This document shows positions 33,778 to 42,092 of a stretch of 51,254 nt of DNA, in pieces. Under the pieces are notes generated by a model. That model made no database searches and had not been told where the DNA came from. It saw nothing but the letters and a program-made list of their open reading frames with translations. The stretch is from a bacterium (GTDB lineage Bacteria > Bacillota > Clostridia > Lachnospirales > Lachnospiraceae), in assembly GCA_028727105.1 (NCBI GenBank), contig JAQYOU010000142.1:1-51254 (forward strand), written 5' to 3'. The first letter of the stretch is position 1; each line of letters begins with the position of its first letter. The position numbers and the translations under genes are program-made.

Positions 33778-34599
33778 ATGATGTACACGTTCAGAATATC
33801 AGGAAAACGGATACAGGAAATACCGCTAACCATTACACTTATGGGTATCGAACATCATCAGGAGCCGGTAAACAGACCACAGGGAGTGTCGTTTTTTCAA
33901 TGGTTTTATTGTGAAAAAGGAAGGGGTGAAGTGGTGATCAACCATAAAAGATCATTGATCTCACCCGGACAGGGAATCCTGATCTATCCCAATGAACCAC
34001 ATTGCTATTATGCAGTGCAAGAGGAATGGACCGTCAGTTTTATGGGATTTGAAGGAAATAACTGTGTGGAAATTCTTAAAACGCTGCATATGCATGAATC
34101 AGGAGTTTACCAGTTTGCGCAAAAGAATATTTTCAGAAGCTATCAGGACACGATACTGAATCTGAAAAAAATGCCAAGGAGGCAGAGAGAAAGGGAACTG
34201 TCGGTACTTTGTTATGATTTTCTTCTTACCTTATCAGAAAATGTGCGTTTTCTTAGCTTGTCAGTCATGACAGAGGGGAATGAAACAGTTCAGAAGCTGA
34301 TCAGCTATATGGAAGAAAATTATGATCGTGCAATTAGCATGGATGATCTCGCAAACGAGGTCAATCTTTCCAGGGGATATATGCAGACCATCTTCAAAAG
34401 AGAGATGCATCATACCATCGGAAAGCATCTGAATATGATCCGCATCAGCCGCGCAAAGATCATGCTGGTTCAGTACCCCGAAAGAAATGTAGCAGATATT
34501 GCTCAGAAATGCGGCTTTGAAAGTCCCAGCTATTTTGGAATGTTATTTAAGCGCGAGACAGGAAAAACACCGGATCAGTACAGATATGGGCCATTATAG
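33778..34599 (+). CDS. AraC family transcriptional regulator
   Basis: This is a 273-residue regulator with an N-terminal cupin sensor (PRGVSFFQWFY-type region, then LISPGQGILIYPNEPH) and two C-terminal HTH motifs (ISMDDLANEVNLSRGYMQTIF and VADIAQKCGFESPSYFGMLF). Such proteins usually activate sugar-use genes upon ligand binding. GGAGGA lies 7 bases before the ATG at 33778; the frame also opens at 33736, inside the inverted repeat, which I reject. The divergent GH35-like gene is the obvious target. Ligand unknown. Confidence 0.92.
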   Translation: MMYTFRISGKRIQEIPLTITLMGIEHHQEPVNRPQGVSFFQWFYCEKGRGEVVINHKRSLISPGQGILIYPNEPHCYYAVQEEWTVSFMGFEGNNCVEILKTLHMHESGVYQFAQKNIFRSYQDTILNLKKMPRRQRERELSVLCYDFLLTLSENVRFLSLSVMTEGNETVQKLISYMEENYDRAISMDDLANEVNLSRGYMQTIFKREMHHTIGKHLNMIRISRAKIMLVQYPERNVADIAQKCGFESPSYFGMLFKRETGKTPDQYRYGPL

Positions 34600-34682
34600 G
34601 ACGGCGATCATTTTCCGGAAAGAGTAATTGTAGTAATCCTTGATAAAGTTTTTCCGGGGTAAATTGTTTTAGAGATAAGTTG

Positions 34683-34711
34683 TTGACTCTGTGAATGAAA
34701 AGACATATAAT
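34683..34711 (+). promoter_or_regulatory. Near-consensus promoter for the small HTH gene
   Basis: TTGACT (34683-34688) and TATAAT (34706-34711) have a 17-base spacer. A GTG within the spacer opens the HTH reading frame early but cannot be the start if this promoter is used. Confidence 0.75.
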
Positions 34712-34741
34712 GTGTTTATGCAATGCATAAAGAGGCGGGCT

Positions 34742-34969
34742 ATGGAAGCAAAAGAAGAATTAAGAAAATTAAGAGAAAGTACCGGTATGAATAGAAAAGA
34801 ATTTTGTGAGTACTTTGAAATTCCATATATGACAGAAACAGACTGGGAATTGGGAAATAGAAGAGTTCCACAGTATCTTTTGCGGTTGATGACATATAAG
34901 ATTCAAATGGAGAAGTTGTGTGATAAAAGGATCAAGGATGACAAGGAGGATCATATAGCTGGTAAGTAA
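34742..34969 (+). CDS. Small helix-turn-helix (XRE-like) protein
   Basis: This 75-residue protein has a helix-turn-helix pattern over nearly its full length (LRKLRESTGMNRKEFCEYF, then TDWELGNRRVPQYLLRL). There is no other domain. AGAGG precedes the ATG at 34742, 31 bases after the -10 box. Small stand-alone HTH proteins like this often accompany mobile or addiction-type genes, which suits the decayed KilA-N and YhcG remnants that follow and the higher AT content here. Target unknown. Confidence 0.75.
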   Translation: MEAKEELRKLRESTGMNRKEFCEYFEIPYMTETDWELGNRRVPQYLLRLMTYKIQMEKLCDKRIKDDKEDHIAGK

Positions 34970-35014
34970 TGCAATGGTCATTGTGCAACAGCCTGTTGTA
35001 CAATTTGTGGGAGG

Positions 35015-35383
35015 ATGAGTGTACAGATGGCAAAGAATAGAATTATTACAGTTCAGAATATTCCGGTTACTGTGTCTTTTGAGGATACGGATGACTATAT
35101 ATGCATTACAGATATGGCAGCAGCAAAATCAGATAATTCGCGTGCTGCAGATGTTATAAAAAACTGGATTAGAAGTAGAAATACATTGGAGTTTTTAGGA
35201 ACATGGGAACAAATATATAACCCTGATTTTAAAGTGGTCGAATTCGACCACTTTAAACAAGAAGCTGGATTGCATACATTTACATTAAGCGTGACGGACT
35301 GGGTAGATAGTACAGATGCAGCCAGAAAATTTTGCAAACCTGATGAGCAGATGGTGAACACGTGTGTTCACAATTTGAATTGA
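35015..35383 (+). pseudogene. Truncated KilA-N domain protein
   Basis: The frame encodes 122 residues that start like a KilA-N DNA-binding protein (ITVQNIPVTVSFEDTDDYICITDMA, shown in part; then NWIRSRNTLEFLGTWE and TDWVDSTDA). After the TDWVDST motif the family sequence normally continues with a GRYGGTYAHKDIAFEF-type block; here it turns into unrelated residues and stops. The usual length is well over 200 residues. The start could be 35015 or 35027. It probably is a remnant from phage or mobile DNA. A short functional protein cannot be excluded. Confidence 0.6.
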
Positions 35384-35386
35384 TTT

Positions 35387-35491
35387 CATTTTAGAGCTCT
35401 TTTACGTGTGTCGGATGAAAATGCCAGATTGTGGTATATAAATGAAGCAGCAAACGAAAGTTGGAGTTGTTCGGAAGTTCTGAACAGCTGA
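35387..35491 (+). pseudogene. Fragment of a YhcG/DUF1016-type nuclease gene
   Basis: Translation from 35387 reads HFRALLRVSDENARLWYINE and then AANESWS before a stop. This matches from memory the conserved N-terminal region of DUF1016 (YhcG, PDDEXK-type) proteins, where about 350 residues are expected. There is no start codon, no nuclease domain and a stop upstream, so it is a relic. With the KilA-N remnant in front it marks a decayed insertion point. Confidence 0.6.
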
Positions 35492-35711
35492 AAAAGAAAT
35501 AATAAGAGTTTTCACCTCTATGTAGGTAGAGGACTTCCTGTATAGGTAAGAGCAAAATGCCCTGCAACAAAATGAACGTTTTGTTGCAGGCTTTTTTTGT
35601 GTTTCTTTTTTTTGCAATAAATAATGAGGATTTTGACTGTAGGGAAAAGTGGGGAACTATAAACAATGGTAACTTAAGTATAACAAAACACGAAAGAAAT
35701 GAGGTGATCTT
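35492..35711 (+). other. Gene-free leader region before the ABC transporter operon
   Basis: Between the relics and the ABC operon there is no gene. The stretch has a small hairpin CCTCTA-TGTAGG-TAGAGG (35517-35534 region), the terminator at 35561-35597, and a possible promoter TTGACT (35633-35638) with CTATAA/TATAAA near 35657-35663 (18-19 base spacing). Confidence 0.5.
35561..35597 (+). terminator. Terminator hairpin that also contains the TGCAACAAA inverted repeat
   Basis: CCTGCAACAAAA (35561-35572) pairs perfectly with TTTTGTTGCAGG (35579-35590) around TGAACG, followed by CTTTTTTT. The inner TGCAACAAA-N8-TTTGTTGCA is identical in arms and spacing to the repeat at 40509-40534. Confidence 0.8.
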
Positions 35712-37181
35712 ACGGAAATCTTAGCATTGAAAAACATCACAAAAGAATACCCCGGTGTCAAGGCACTTGATGATGTTTCCATCTCCTTTGAGGAAGGAGA
35801 GGTGCATGCATTAGTCGGTGAGAATGGTGCAGGGAAATCCACCTTTATCAAAACCATTTCCGGAGCGATCAGACCGACATTAGGAACGATCGTTATCGGA
35901 GGAAAAGAGTACAGTGGCCTTGAGCCAGCACAGGCTATTGAGCTGGGTGTGGCAGTGGTGTATCAGGAGATGATCCAGTTCGAGGCAATGACGGTGGCGG
36001 ACAATATTTTTATGGGAATGAAGGAAGGTCTGGTGCTGGATGATAAGTCACGATGTGAGCGGGCAAAGGAGCTGCTGGCGATCTTTGACAGTCACATTGA
36101 TCCGAACACAAAGATCCGTGATCTGTCCATGGCGAACCGCCAGATCGTAGAGCTGACCAAAGCAGTTGTAAAAAAGGCAAAGATCATCATCATGGATGAG
36201 CCGACTGCTTCGATTACGATGGCAGAGCAGGAAAAACTCTACGGTGTGGTGCAGAAGCTGAAGGCAGATGGGATCACAGTGATCTACATTTCCCACCGCT
36301 TAGAGGAATTATTTCAGATCTGCGACCGCGTATCTGTCCTGCGTGACGGAAAGTATGTGACAACCATCGGCATGCATGAGACAGATAAGGATGGCCTGAT
36401 CCGCCTCATGGTAGGACGGGAGTTGTCAGAAACTTATCCGAAAAAAGCGCCGTGTACAGATGAAGTCGTGCTGGAGGTAGAGCATCTGAGCGGAAACGGT
36501 GTGGAGGATATCAGCTTTCAGTTACATAAGGGCGAGATTCTTGGATTTGCAGGTCTTGTCGGAGCCGGTCGTACAGAGCTGATGGAAGTGATCTATGGAG
36601 CTGCAAAAAAGACAGCCGGAGTGATCCGCATCAATGGAAAGGAAGTAGAGCTGCATTCACCGTCAGACGGTATGGCAAACGGAATCGGCCTGATCCCGGA
36701 GGATCGAAAGTATCAGGGATGCTTCCTGGACAAATCCATTTTATGGAATATCTCGATCTCAAACCTGAAAAATCTGAGTAAAGCAACGGTCATGGACCGC
36801 AAAAAAGAGACGGAGGTAGCAGAGGGGTACAAGACAAAACTAAGGATCAAGACTCCTTCTCTGCAGCAGTTTGCAGGGGGCTTATCCGGAGGCAATCAGC
36901 AGAAGGTCGTTTTGGCAAAGGCGCTTGCGGCTGCACCGGATATTCTGATCTTTGATGAGCCTACTAGAGGAATCGATGTGGGTGCTCGTTACGAGATTTA
37001 TATGTTGATGAATGAACTGGCAGAGCAGGGAAAAAGTATCTTAATGGTTTCTTCGGATATGGAAGAACTGCTTGGAATGTCAGAGCGCATCGTTGTTCTT
37101 CACGAGGGTCAAAAGAAGGGTGAAATTGAAAAAGAGGCATTCAGCCAGGAGTTAGTATTACAGAAAGCATCCGGTATGTAG
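35712..37181 (+). CDS. Sugar ABC transporter ATPase, CUT2/RbsA type
   Basis: This protein of about 489 residues has two fused nucleotide-binding domains. The first has Walker A GENGAGKST (residues 36-44) and Walker B IIIMDEP. The second has the degenerate loop VGAGRTELME and an intact signature SGGNQQKV with LIFDEPTRGID, as in RbsA-type proteins. It energises uptake of a monosaccharide with the permease and binding protein encoded next. The start is odd: an in-frame TGA lies at 35700-35702, GAGGTG is at 35701-35706, and the family-typical EILALKNITKEYPG begins at an ACG (35712). The first ordinary start is TTG at 35727, 20 bases from the ribosome site. Either ACG is used or an ATG has mutated or been misread. 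Confidence 0.9.
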   Translation, partial: TEILALKNITKEYPGVKALDDVSISFEEGEVHALVGENGAGKSTFIKTISGAIRPTLGTIVIGGKEYSGLEPAQAIELGVAVVYQEMIQFEAMTVADNIFMGMKEGLVLDDKSRCERAKELLAIFDSHIDPNTKIRDLSMANRQIVELTKAVVKKAKIIIMDEPTASITMAEQEKLYGVVQKLKADGITVIYISHRLEELFQICDRVSVLRDGKYVTTIGMHETDKDGLIRLMVGRELSETYPKKAPCTDEVVLEVEHLSGNGVEDISFQLHKGEILGFAGLVGAGRTELMEVIYGAAKKTAGVIRINGKEVELHSPSDGMANGIGLIPEDRKYQGCFLDKSILWNISISNLKNLSKATVMDRKKETEVAEGYKTKLRIKTPSLQQFAGGLSGGNQQKVVLAKALAAAPDILIFDEPTRGIDVGARYEIYMLMNELAEQGKSILMVSSDMEELLGMSERIVVLHEGQKKGEIEKEAFSQELVLQKASGM

Positions 37182-37194
37182 GAGGAGATAAGAG

Positions 37195-38142
37195 ATGAAA
37201 AAGAAATCAGTCGGTCAGTTTGTTGCAAACTGGTCCATGGTCATTTTGTTGCTGGTGTTGGTCGTATTTTTCGGAATTATGTCAGATGTGTTCCTGACAC
37301 CGACAAACATCACAAATATTTTAGTACAGAACGTGCATGTGGCAGTTTGTACAACTGCAGTATTCATCATCATGGTCAGCGGTGGTTGTGATCTGTCCAT
37401 CGGTTATCAGGTATCCGTGGCAGCGGTTTTGTGTACAAAGCTGTTGGCGGAAGGCGTGGTCAATGTGCCTGTAGCAATTTTGATCGCCATTGCAACCTGT
37501 GCACTGCTGGGGGCATTTAACGGATTTATGACACTCAAGCTAAAGAGCAACGCAATGATCGTAACATTGGGAACCATGGCGATCTTTCAGGGTGTTTCTT
37601 ACCTGATCAGTGGATCAAAGACGTTCCATAATCTGCCGAAATCACTGCTTTATCTTGGACAGGGCAAGATCGCCGGTGTGGTTCCGGTCAATGTGGTCAT
37701 CATGCTCGTAGTTGTGCTCGTAGCAATTTTCGTACTCGTAAAGACGTCTATTGGACGTTCCGTATATGCAGCTGGCGACAATCCGGAGGCTGCAAGACTT
37801 GCAGGATTAAATGTTGGAAAAGTAAAGCTGTTATCCTTCACTGTGGCAGGTGCGTTGGTAGGTATCTCAGCAATTTTACTGGCAGCACGTTCCGGTTCTG
37901 CTGATTCTTCTACCGGTGTGGGAATCGAGTTTACAGGAATTACCGCGTGCGTACTCTCCGGTGTTGCATTAAAGGGTGGTGAAGGTACACTTTGGAAGGC
38001 GATCATTGCGGTTTATGTATTGGGTATCCTTGCAAACGGCATGCAGCTGATCAATCTGGGAACTTATCCGCAGTACATCGCAAAGGGTGTCATCATGCTG
38101 TTCTCTTTATATCTGAGCAGTAAAGAGGCAAAGACAGCATAA
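37195..38142 (+). CDS. Sugar ABC transporter permease, CUT2/RbsC type
   Basis: This 315-residue membrane protein has about 8-10 hydrophobic segments and motifs of the RbsC family: SGGCDLSIG near residue 61, TLGTMAIFQGVSYLISGS, and GDNPEAARLAGLNV with VGKVKL in the cytoplasmic loop that contacts the ATPase. It forms the sugar channel of the transporter. The ATG lies 13 bases after the ATPase stop, with GGAGGAG in the gap. No regulator is encoded within the operon itself. Confidence 0.95.
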   Translation: MKKKSVGQFVANWSMVILLLVLVVFFGIMSDVFLTPTNITNILVQNVHVAVCTTAVFIIMVSGGCDLSIGYQVSVAAVLCTKLLAEGVVNVPVAILIAIATCALLGAFNGFMTLKLKSNAMIVTLGTMAIFQGVSYLISGSKTFHNLPKSLLYLGQGKIAGVVPVNVVIMLVVVLVAIFVLVKTSIGRSVYAAGDNPEAARLAGLNVGKVKLLSFTVAGALVGISAILLAARSGSADSSTGVGIEFTGITACVLSGVALKGGEGTLWKAIIAVYVLGILANGMQLINLGTYPQYIAKGVIMLFSLYLSSKEAKTA

Positions 38143-38238
38143 TCAACAATATCAAAATGTATATTGCGCAGAGGCGTAAATATAAACTGTGTGCGGATCG
38201 GATCTGCACCAACACATGAAAAACGGGAGGAATAAAAA

Positions 38239-39357
38239 ATGAAAAAGAAATTAATGGCAGTACTTTTAACAACAGCAATGGCGTGTGCAACACTGTTTAC
38301 CGGATGCGGCGCATCTGATTCCAAGGAGGTAGCAGCACCGGCAGACGGCGCAGCCGCAGAGGAAGCAGCAGGAGAGGCTGCAGAGGATGTGGCAGATGCA
38401 GTGGCTGATGCAGCGGATACAGGAGACAAGAGCGTTGGTTTTGTAACCTTCGGTCTCGGTGGAGATTTCTTCCAGATGCTGGCAGATGAGTTCGTAACGG
38501 TTATGGAGGCTGATGGCTGGGAGGCAAGCTATGCAGATGGCGCATTTGATCCGACCAAGCAGATCGAGGCATGTGAGAACTATATCGCACAGCAGGTAGA
38601 CGTACTTGTATGCTGGTCTGTAGCAGCAGAGGCTATGGATGGTGTGATCGCTGAGTGCCAGGAGAAAGGCATCAAGTTTGTTGCATTCGTAGCACCGACT
38701 GCGAATTACGATGCACTGATGATTTCCGATGACGTTACCATGGCTGACTATACATGTAAGCTGGCAGCAAAGTGGATCGACAGCAAGTATGCTGACGCAG
38801 AGGATCATTCCGTACCTGTCGTAGTGCTGAGCTGCAGAGAGGCTACCACCGGTGTGCTTCAGGCTGATGAGCTGATCCAGATCGAGAAATTCTCTACAAA
38901 GGCAAAATTTATTAAGGAAGTAGAGCTTCAGAATGAGACTGTCAATGACGGTATGTCAGCTGCAGAAAACCTGTTTACCACAGATAAAGATACAAAGGTG
39001 ATTTTAACTGCGCACTCTAACATTGCTACAGGTGTCAACAACTACTTGACAAGTCTGAGTTCACCGATCACAGACTATTCTGACATGGGTATTTTCACGA
39101 TCAATGGTGATACAACGATGGCTGAGACCATCAAGCAGTCTGTATCCGATGAGAGCCTGATCCGCGGAATGGTTATGACCGGTTCTGTCAATGATACTGC
39201 AAACGAGATCAAGATGGTATGTAATGGTGTTCTGGACGGAAGCCTGGAAAAGGGTTATATTCAGGAGGCAGGAACCTTATTCGTAGATGCGGATACTGTT
39301 GATGAGTTTTTGGAGAACGGTACCATTACCTCTGTAACAAATGAAGATTTTCAGTAA
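38239..39357 (+). CDS. Sugar ABC transporter substrate-binding lipoprotein
   Basis: This 372-residue lipoprotein has a signal peptide with lipobox LFTG-Cys23. An Ala/Glu-rich linker (residues 30-65) leads to a periplasmic-binding-protein fold of the ribose/galactose type (VGFVTFGLGGDFFQML, then QQVDVLVCW and AECQEKGIKFV). It sits on the outer face of the membrane and delivers its ligand to the permease. Sequence does not reveal the sugar. The order ATPase, permease, binding protein is common for CUT2 systems in Clostridia. GGGAGG precedes the ATG. Confidence 0.95.
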   Translation: MKKKLMAVLLTTAMACATLFTGCGASDSKEVAAPADGAAAEEAAGEAAEDVADAVADAADTGDKSVGFVTFGLGGDFFQMLADEFVTVMEADGWEASYADGAFDPTKQIEACENYIAQQVDVLVCWSVAAEAMDGVIAECQEKGIKFVAFVAPTANYDALMISDDVTMADYTCKLAAKWIDSKYADAEDHSVPVVVLSCREATTGVLQADELIQIEKFSTKAKFIKEVELQNETVNDGMSAAENLFTTDKDTKVILTAHSNIATGVNNYLTSLSSPITDYSDMGIFTINGDTTMAETIKQSVSDESLIRGMVMTGSVNDTANEIKMVCNGVLDGSLEKGYIQEAGTLFVDADTVDEFLENGTITSVTNEDFQ

Positions 39358-39434
39358 TGATGAGCGATTGCCCGGAGCGGAACCATGAAGGTACTGAGTA
39401 GTTACAGTAAAATGAAAAAGACAGGAGAAAAACG

Positions 39435-40391
39435 ATGAGCAAAGTATTAGCACTTTCCTTTGGACGAAAAATGTCCAATACTGATGTTATGTTAAAAGAG
39501 GTTCTCTTAAAATGTCAGGAGGCGGGCCATGAGATCAAATTCATGCGCCCCGATGACATGGACATCAAGCCCTGTACGGGTTGTACCGCGTGCGTGGTTG
39601 GCATTATGTCCGGAAGAAGTAATGGAACCTGTATTCATAAGGATGATTTCCATCTGTTAGAGGATGCATTTTATGATGCAGATGCAGTGATCGTGGGAGC
39701 ACCGGTCTATGAGACATCTCCCAGCGGAACCTTCAAGACCTTCTGCGACCGCATGGGTCCTTCCCATGACCTCTCATTTTTGACAGAGGCAAAGAAGGAG
39801 CGCATCGCACAGGGTAAGTCCGGGGACGAGCTTCCCGATGAGCGCGTATTTAAGCCCCGTGTGGGATGTTTGCTGGGTGTTGGCGGTGCGATGACTGAAA
39901 ACTGGACAATCATGACGATCCCTGTAATGTATGAGTGTATGATGTCAACAGGTGTGGATGTGATTGATACCCATGTTTACTATGGTGCAATGGCTACCGA
40001 GCATGTTCTTGGCGTAGAATCAGAGATGAACCGTATGGATGAGATGGCACAGCACATCATCGATGCACTTTCTGCAGATTCTGATGAGAAGCGCAGAGCA
40101 TGGAGAGGCGAGGAAGAAGGCGCATGTCCTGTCTGTCACCAGAGCATCTTCAAGGTACATCAGGGCGAGCACAGAGTGGAGTGTACGATCTGCGGAATTG
40201 ACGGAACTGTGGAATTTGAGGATGGAAAACCGGTTTACAGATTCTCAGACAAGGAGCAGGCAAGATCCCGTATGCTCTATGCAGGAAAGCTGGAGCATAG
40301 AAATGAGATCGCACATGGTGCCATGACGCAGAAAAAGGTGGAAAATCTGAAAGCATTGAAAGAAAAATATATTGGCGTTGGCGAAAATTAA
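39435..40391 (+). CDS. Flavodoxin-fold NAD(P)H:flavin reductase with C-terminal zinc ribbon, copy 2
   Basis: This 318-residue paralogue of the protein at 30.6 kb has the same layout: FGRKMSNTDVMLKEV at the N-terminus, CTGCTACVVG near residue 50, APVYETSPSGTFKTF, and a C-terminal zinc ribbon (CPVC and CTICG). It follows the sugar transporter genes by 77 bases and precedes a terminator, so it probably belongs to the transport operon. Its presence there suggests that the imported compound carries a reducible group or an aglycone. Substrate unknown. Confidence 0.85.
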   Translation: MSKVLALSFGRKMSNTDVMLKEVLLKCQEAGHEIKFMRPDDMDIKPCTGCTACVVGIMSGRSNGTCIHKDDFHLLEDAFYDADAVIVGAPVYETSPSGTFKTFCDRMGPSHDLSFLTEAKKERIAQGKSGDELPDERVFKPRVGCLLGVGGAMTENWTIMTIPVMYECMMSTGVDVIDTHVYYGAMATEHVLGVESEMNRMDEMAQHIIDALSADSDEKRRAWRGEEEGACPVCHQSIFKVHQGEHRVECTICGIDGTVEFEDGKPVYRFSDKEQARSRMLYAGKLEHRNEIAHGAMTQKKVENLKALKEKYIGVGEN

Positions 40392-40435
40392 GAATCTTTG
40401 GAACAGTGGCATTGAAATTATATAAAAAGTAATTG

Positions 40436-40470
40436 AAAGGGATAACGGATACATGCCGTTATCCTTTTTT
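40436..40470 (+). terminator. Terminator after the transporter/reductase operon
   Basis: GGATAACGG (40440-40448) pairs with CCGTTATCC (40456-40464), the stem extended by A-T and G-T pairs, and ends in TTTTTT. Confidence 0.9.
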
Positions 40471-40508
40471 CGTTGCGGAAGCAGACGGAGTTGTGTTATT
40501 TTATTTAT

Positions 40509-40558
40509 TGCAACAAAAAACGACATTTGTTGCATGCGGTGAGTTGGAATGCAATAAT
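40509..40558 (+). promoter_or_regulatory. TGCAACAAA-N8-TTTGTTGCA operator candidate overlapping a promoter
   Basis: TGCAACAAA (40509-40517) and TTTGTTGCA (40526-40534) form a perfect inverted repeat. TTGCAT (40530-40535), 17 bases and AATAAT (40553-40558) make a plausible promoter for the symporter gene that overlaps the right arm. A second inverted repeat, TGCACTT/AAGTGCA, follows at 40571-40590. Confidence 0.55.
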
Positions 40559-40647
40559 TGGTAATGTATCTGCACTTAGAAAAAAGTGCATTTGTACCTA
40601 AGATGATAGACTAATCTCAACAAAAAAATCTATGGAGGTCTAGTCTT

Positions 40648-42039
40648 ATGAGTAACGCTGTTAAAGAAAAACAGGTAGGACCGAAGCTCGCCGTTGGTTA
40701 TGCAATGGGTGAGGTCGGCTGCCAGATGTCGTGGTACATGATCAACAATTACCTGACATTATTTTACACAGACATCGTGGGATTGTCTGCTTCCGCGATT
40801 TCGCTGATCATGCTGATCGCACGTATCTGGGATGCGGTGAATGATCCAATGATGGGATCCATCGCCGACCGCACAAACACGAAATGGGGACGTTTCCGTC
40901 CGTACTTATTCCTGGCACCGCCGTTTCTTGCAATTTTTAACATCCTGACCTTTACGGTATTTCCGTTGGAAGGTACCGTGAAAGTCCTGACATGTCTGAT
41001 CTGTTATGTGGGAACAGGTATGGCATATACCGCATGCTCCATCGCATATCAGGCCATGCAGAACGTACTTGCCATTGATTCAAAGGCAAGAATGTTCCTT
41101 GCAACATGCCGTGGAATCGGTTCTTCTGTGATCGGAATCGTTCTTTCACTCGTGGCAGCTCCGCTGCTTTTAATGCTTTCTCATCCGGGCGTTGAGGCAG
41201 CAGATGCACAGGGATATTTCCGTTTTGCGATCATTATGTCGATCGTTACGATCGTTCCCTTCTGGTTATGTGCAGCCATGTGTAAGGAAAAATATACGGA
41301 ACAGCTGCATGTTAACAACGGAGAACAGCAAAAGCTTGGATTTTTCGGAGCCATCCGTGAGATCGTAAAAAATGACCAGCTGTTAATGGTTGTGCTTTCT
41401 ACCGTACTTGGAACGATCTGTGTATCCGGACGTATGGGATTGCTAACTTACTATATTATTTATGTAGTCGGTGATTTTATGCACATTGCATCTTTCTTTA
41501 CCGTGATGACGATCGCACAGCTGATCGGAAATTTCCTGCTTCCTCTTGGAACAAACAAGCTGGGCAAGAAGGGTTACCTGATCTTCCTTCAGATGGTCAT
41601 GAACCTGGGATTTTTAGCAATGTTTTTACTGCCGAACGCAGGAATTCCGGTTCTGCTGGGTATTTCCTTCGTCTGCGGTCTGTGTAACTCTGCATCCTCC
41701 GTATGCTATGGATTGGTTGCAGATTCCATCGAATATGGCGATTGGAAGCTCGGACGCCGTCAGGAGGGTGTTGCCGCATCCATGCTCAGCTTTGGTGTAA
41801 AGATCGCTACAGCAATCTGTGGTTCCGCAGGTGTACTGCTTCTCTCAGCAGTTGGCTATGTGCCCAATGCAGAACAGACAGAGGCAGCAAGACAGGGAAT
41901 CAATATTGTCGTAAACCTCGTACCTTTTGTACTCGGTCTTCTCTCCATCCTTCCGATGCTCTTCTATAAATTAACACCGAAGAGAGTGGAGGAGATCCGC
42001 GAAGATCTGGAAAACGGAAAGCATGCCTGGGACAAATAA
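40648..42039 (+). CDS. GPH-family glycoside:cation symporter, second copy
   Basis: This is a 463-residue MelB-type transporter with about 12 segments, YAMGEVGCQMSWYMI near the N-terminus, DAVNDPMMGS in helix 2, TKWGRFRPY in the first loop, and EYGDWKLGRRQEG in the later loop. It imports a glycoside with a cation. It is only distantly similar to the symporter at 12.5 kb, so it should handle another substrate, probably the glycoside treated by the GH43 enzyme 53 bases downstream. GGAGG lies 11 bases before the ATG. Confidence 0.92.
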   Translation: MSNAVKEKQVGPKLAVGYAMGEVGCQMSWYMINNYLTLFYTDIVGLSASAISLIMLIARIWDAVNDPMMGSIADRTNTKWGRFRPYLFLAPPFLAIFNILTFTVFPLEGTVKVLTCLICYVGTGMAYTACSIAYQAMQNVLAIDSKARMFLATCRGIGSSVIGIVLSLVAAPLLLMLSHPGVEAADAQGYFRFAIIMSIVTIVPFWLCAAMCKEKYTEQLHVNNGEQQKLGFFGAIREIVKNDQLLMVVLSTVLGTICVSGRMGLLTYYIIYVVGDFMHIASFFTVMTIAQLIGNFLLPLGTNKLGKKGYLIFLQMVMNLGFLAMFLLPNAGIPVLLGISFVCGLCNSASSVCYGLVADSIEYGDWKLGRRQEGVAASMLSFGVKIATAICGSAGVLLLSAVGYVPNAEQTEAARQGINIVVNLVPFVLGLLSILPMLFYKLTPKRVEEIREDLENGKHAWDK

Positions 42040-42092
42040 CAACTGTTAATAGTTTGAGATAACGGAAATGGGAGTTTTGAAAGGAGACTACC

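Noticed and set aside
38266-38808. Minus-strand 180-codon frame across the binding-protein gene
   Set aside because: Cys/Leu-rich antisense shadow of the Ala-rich linker and sugar-binding domain.
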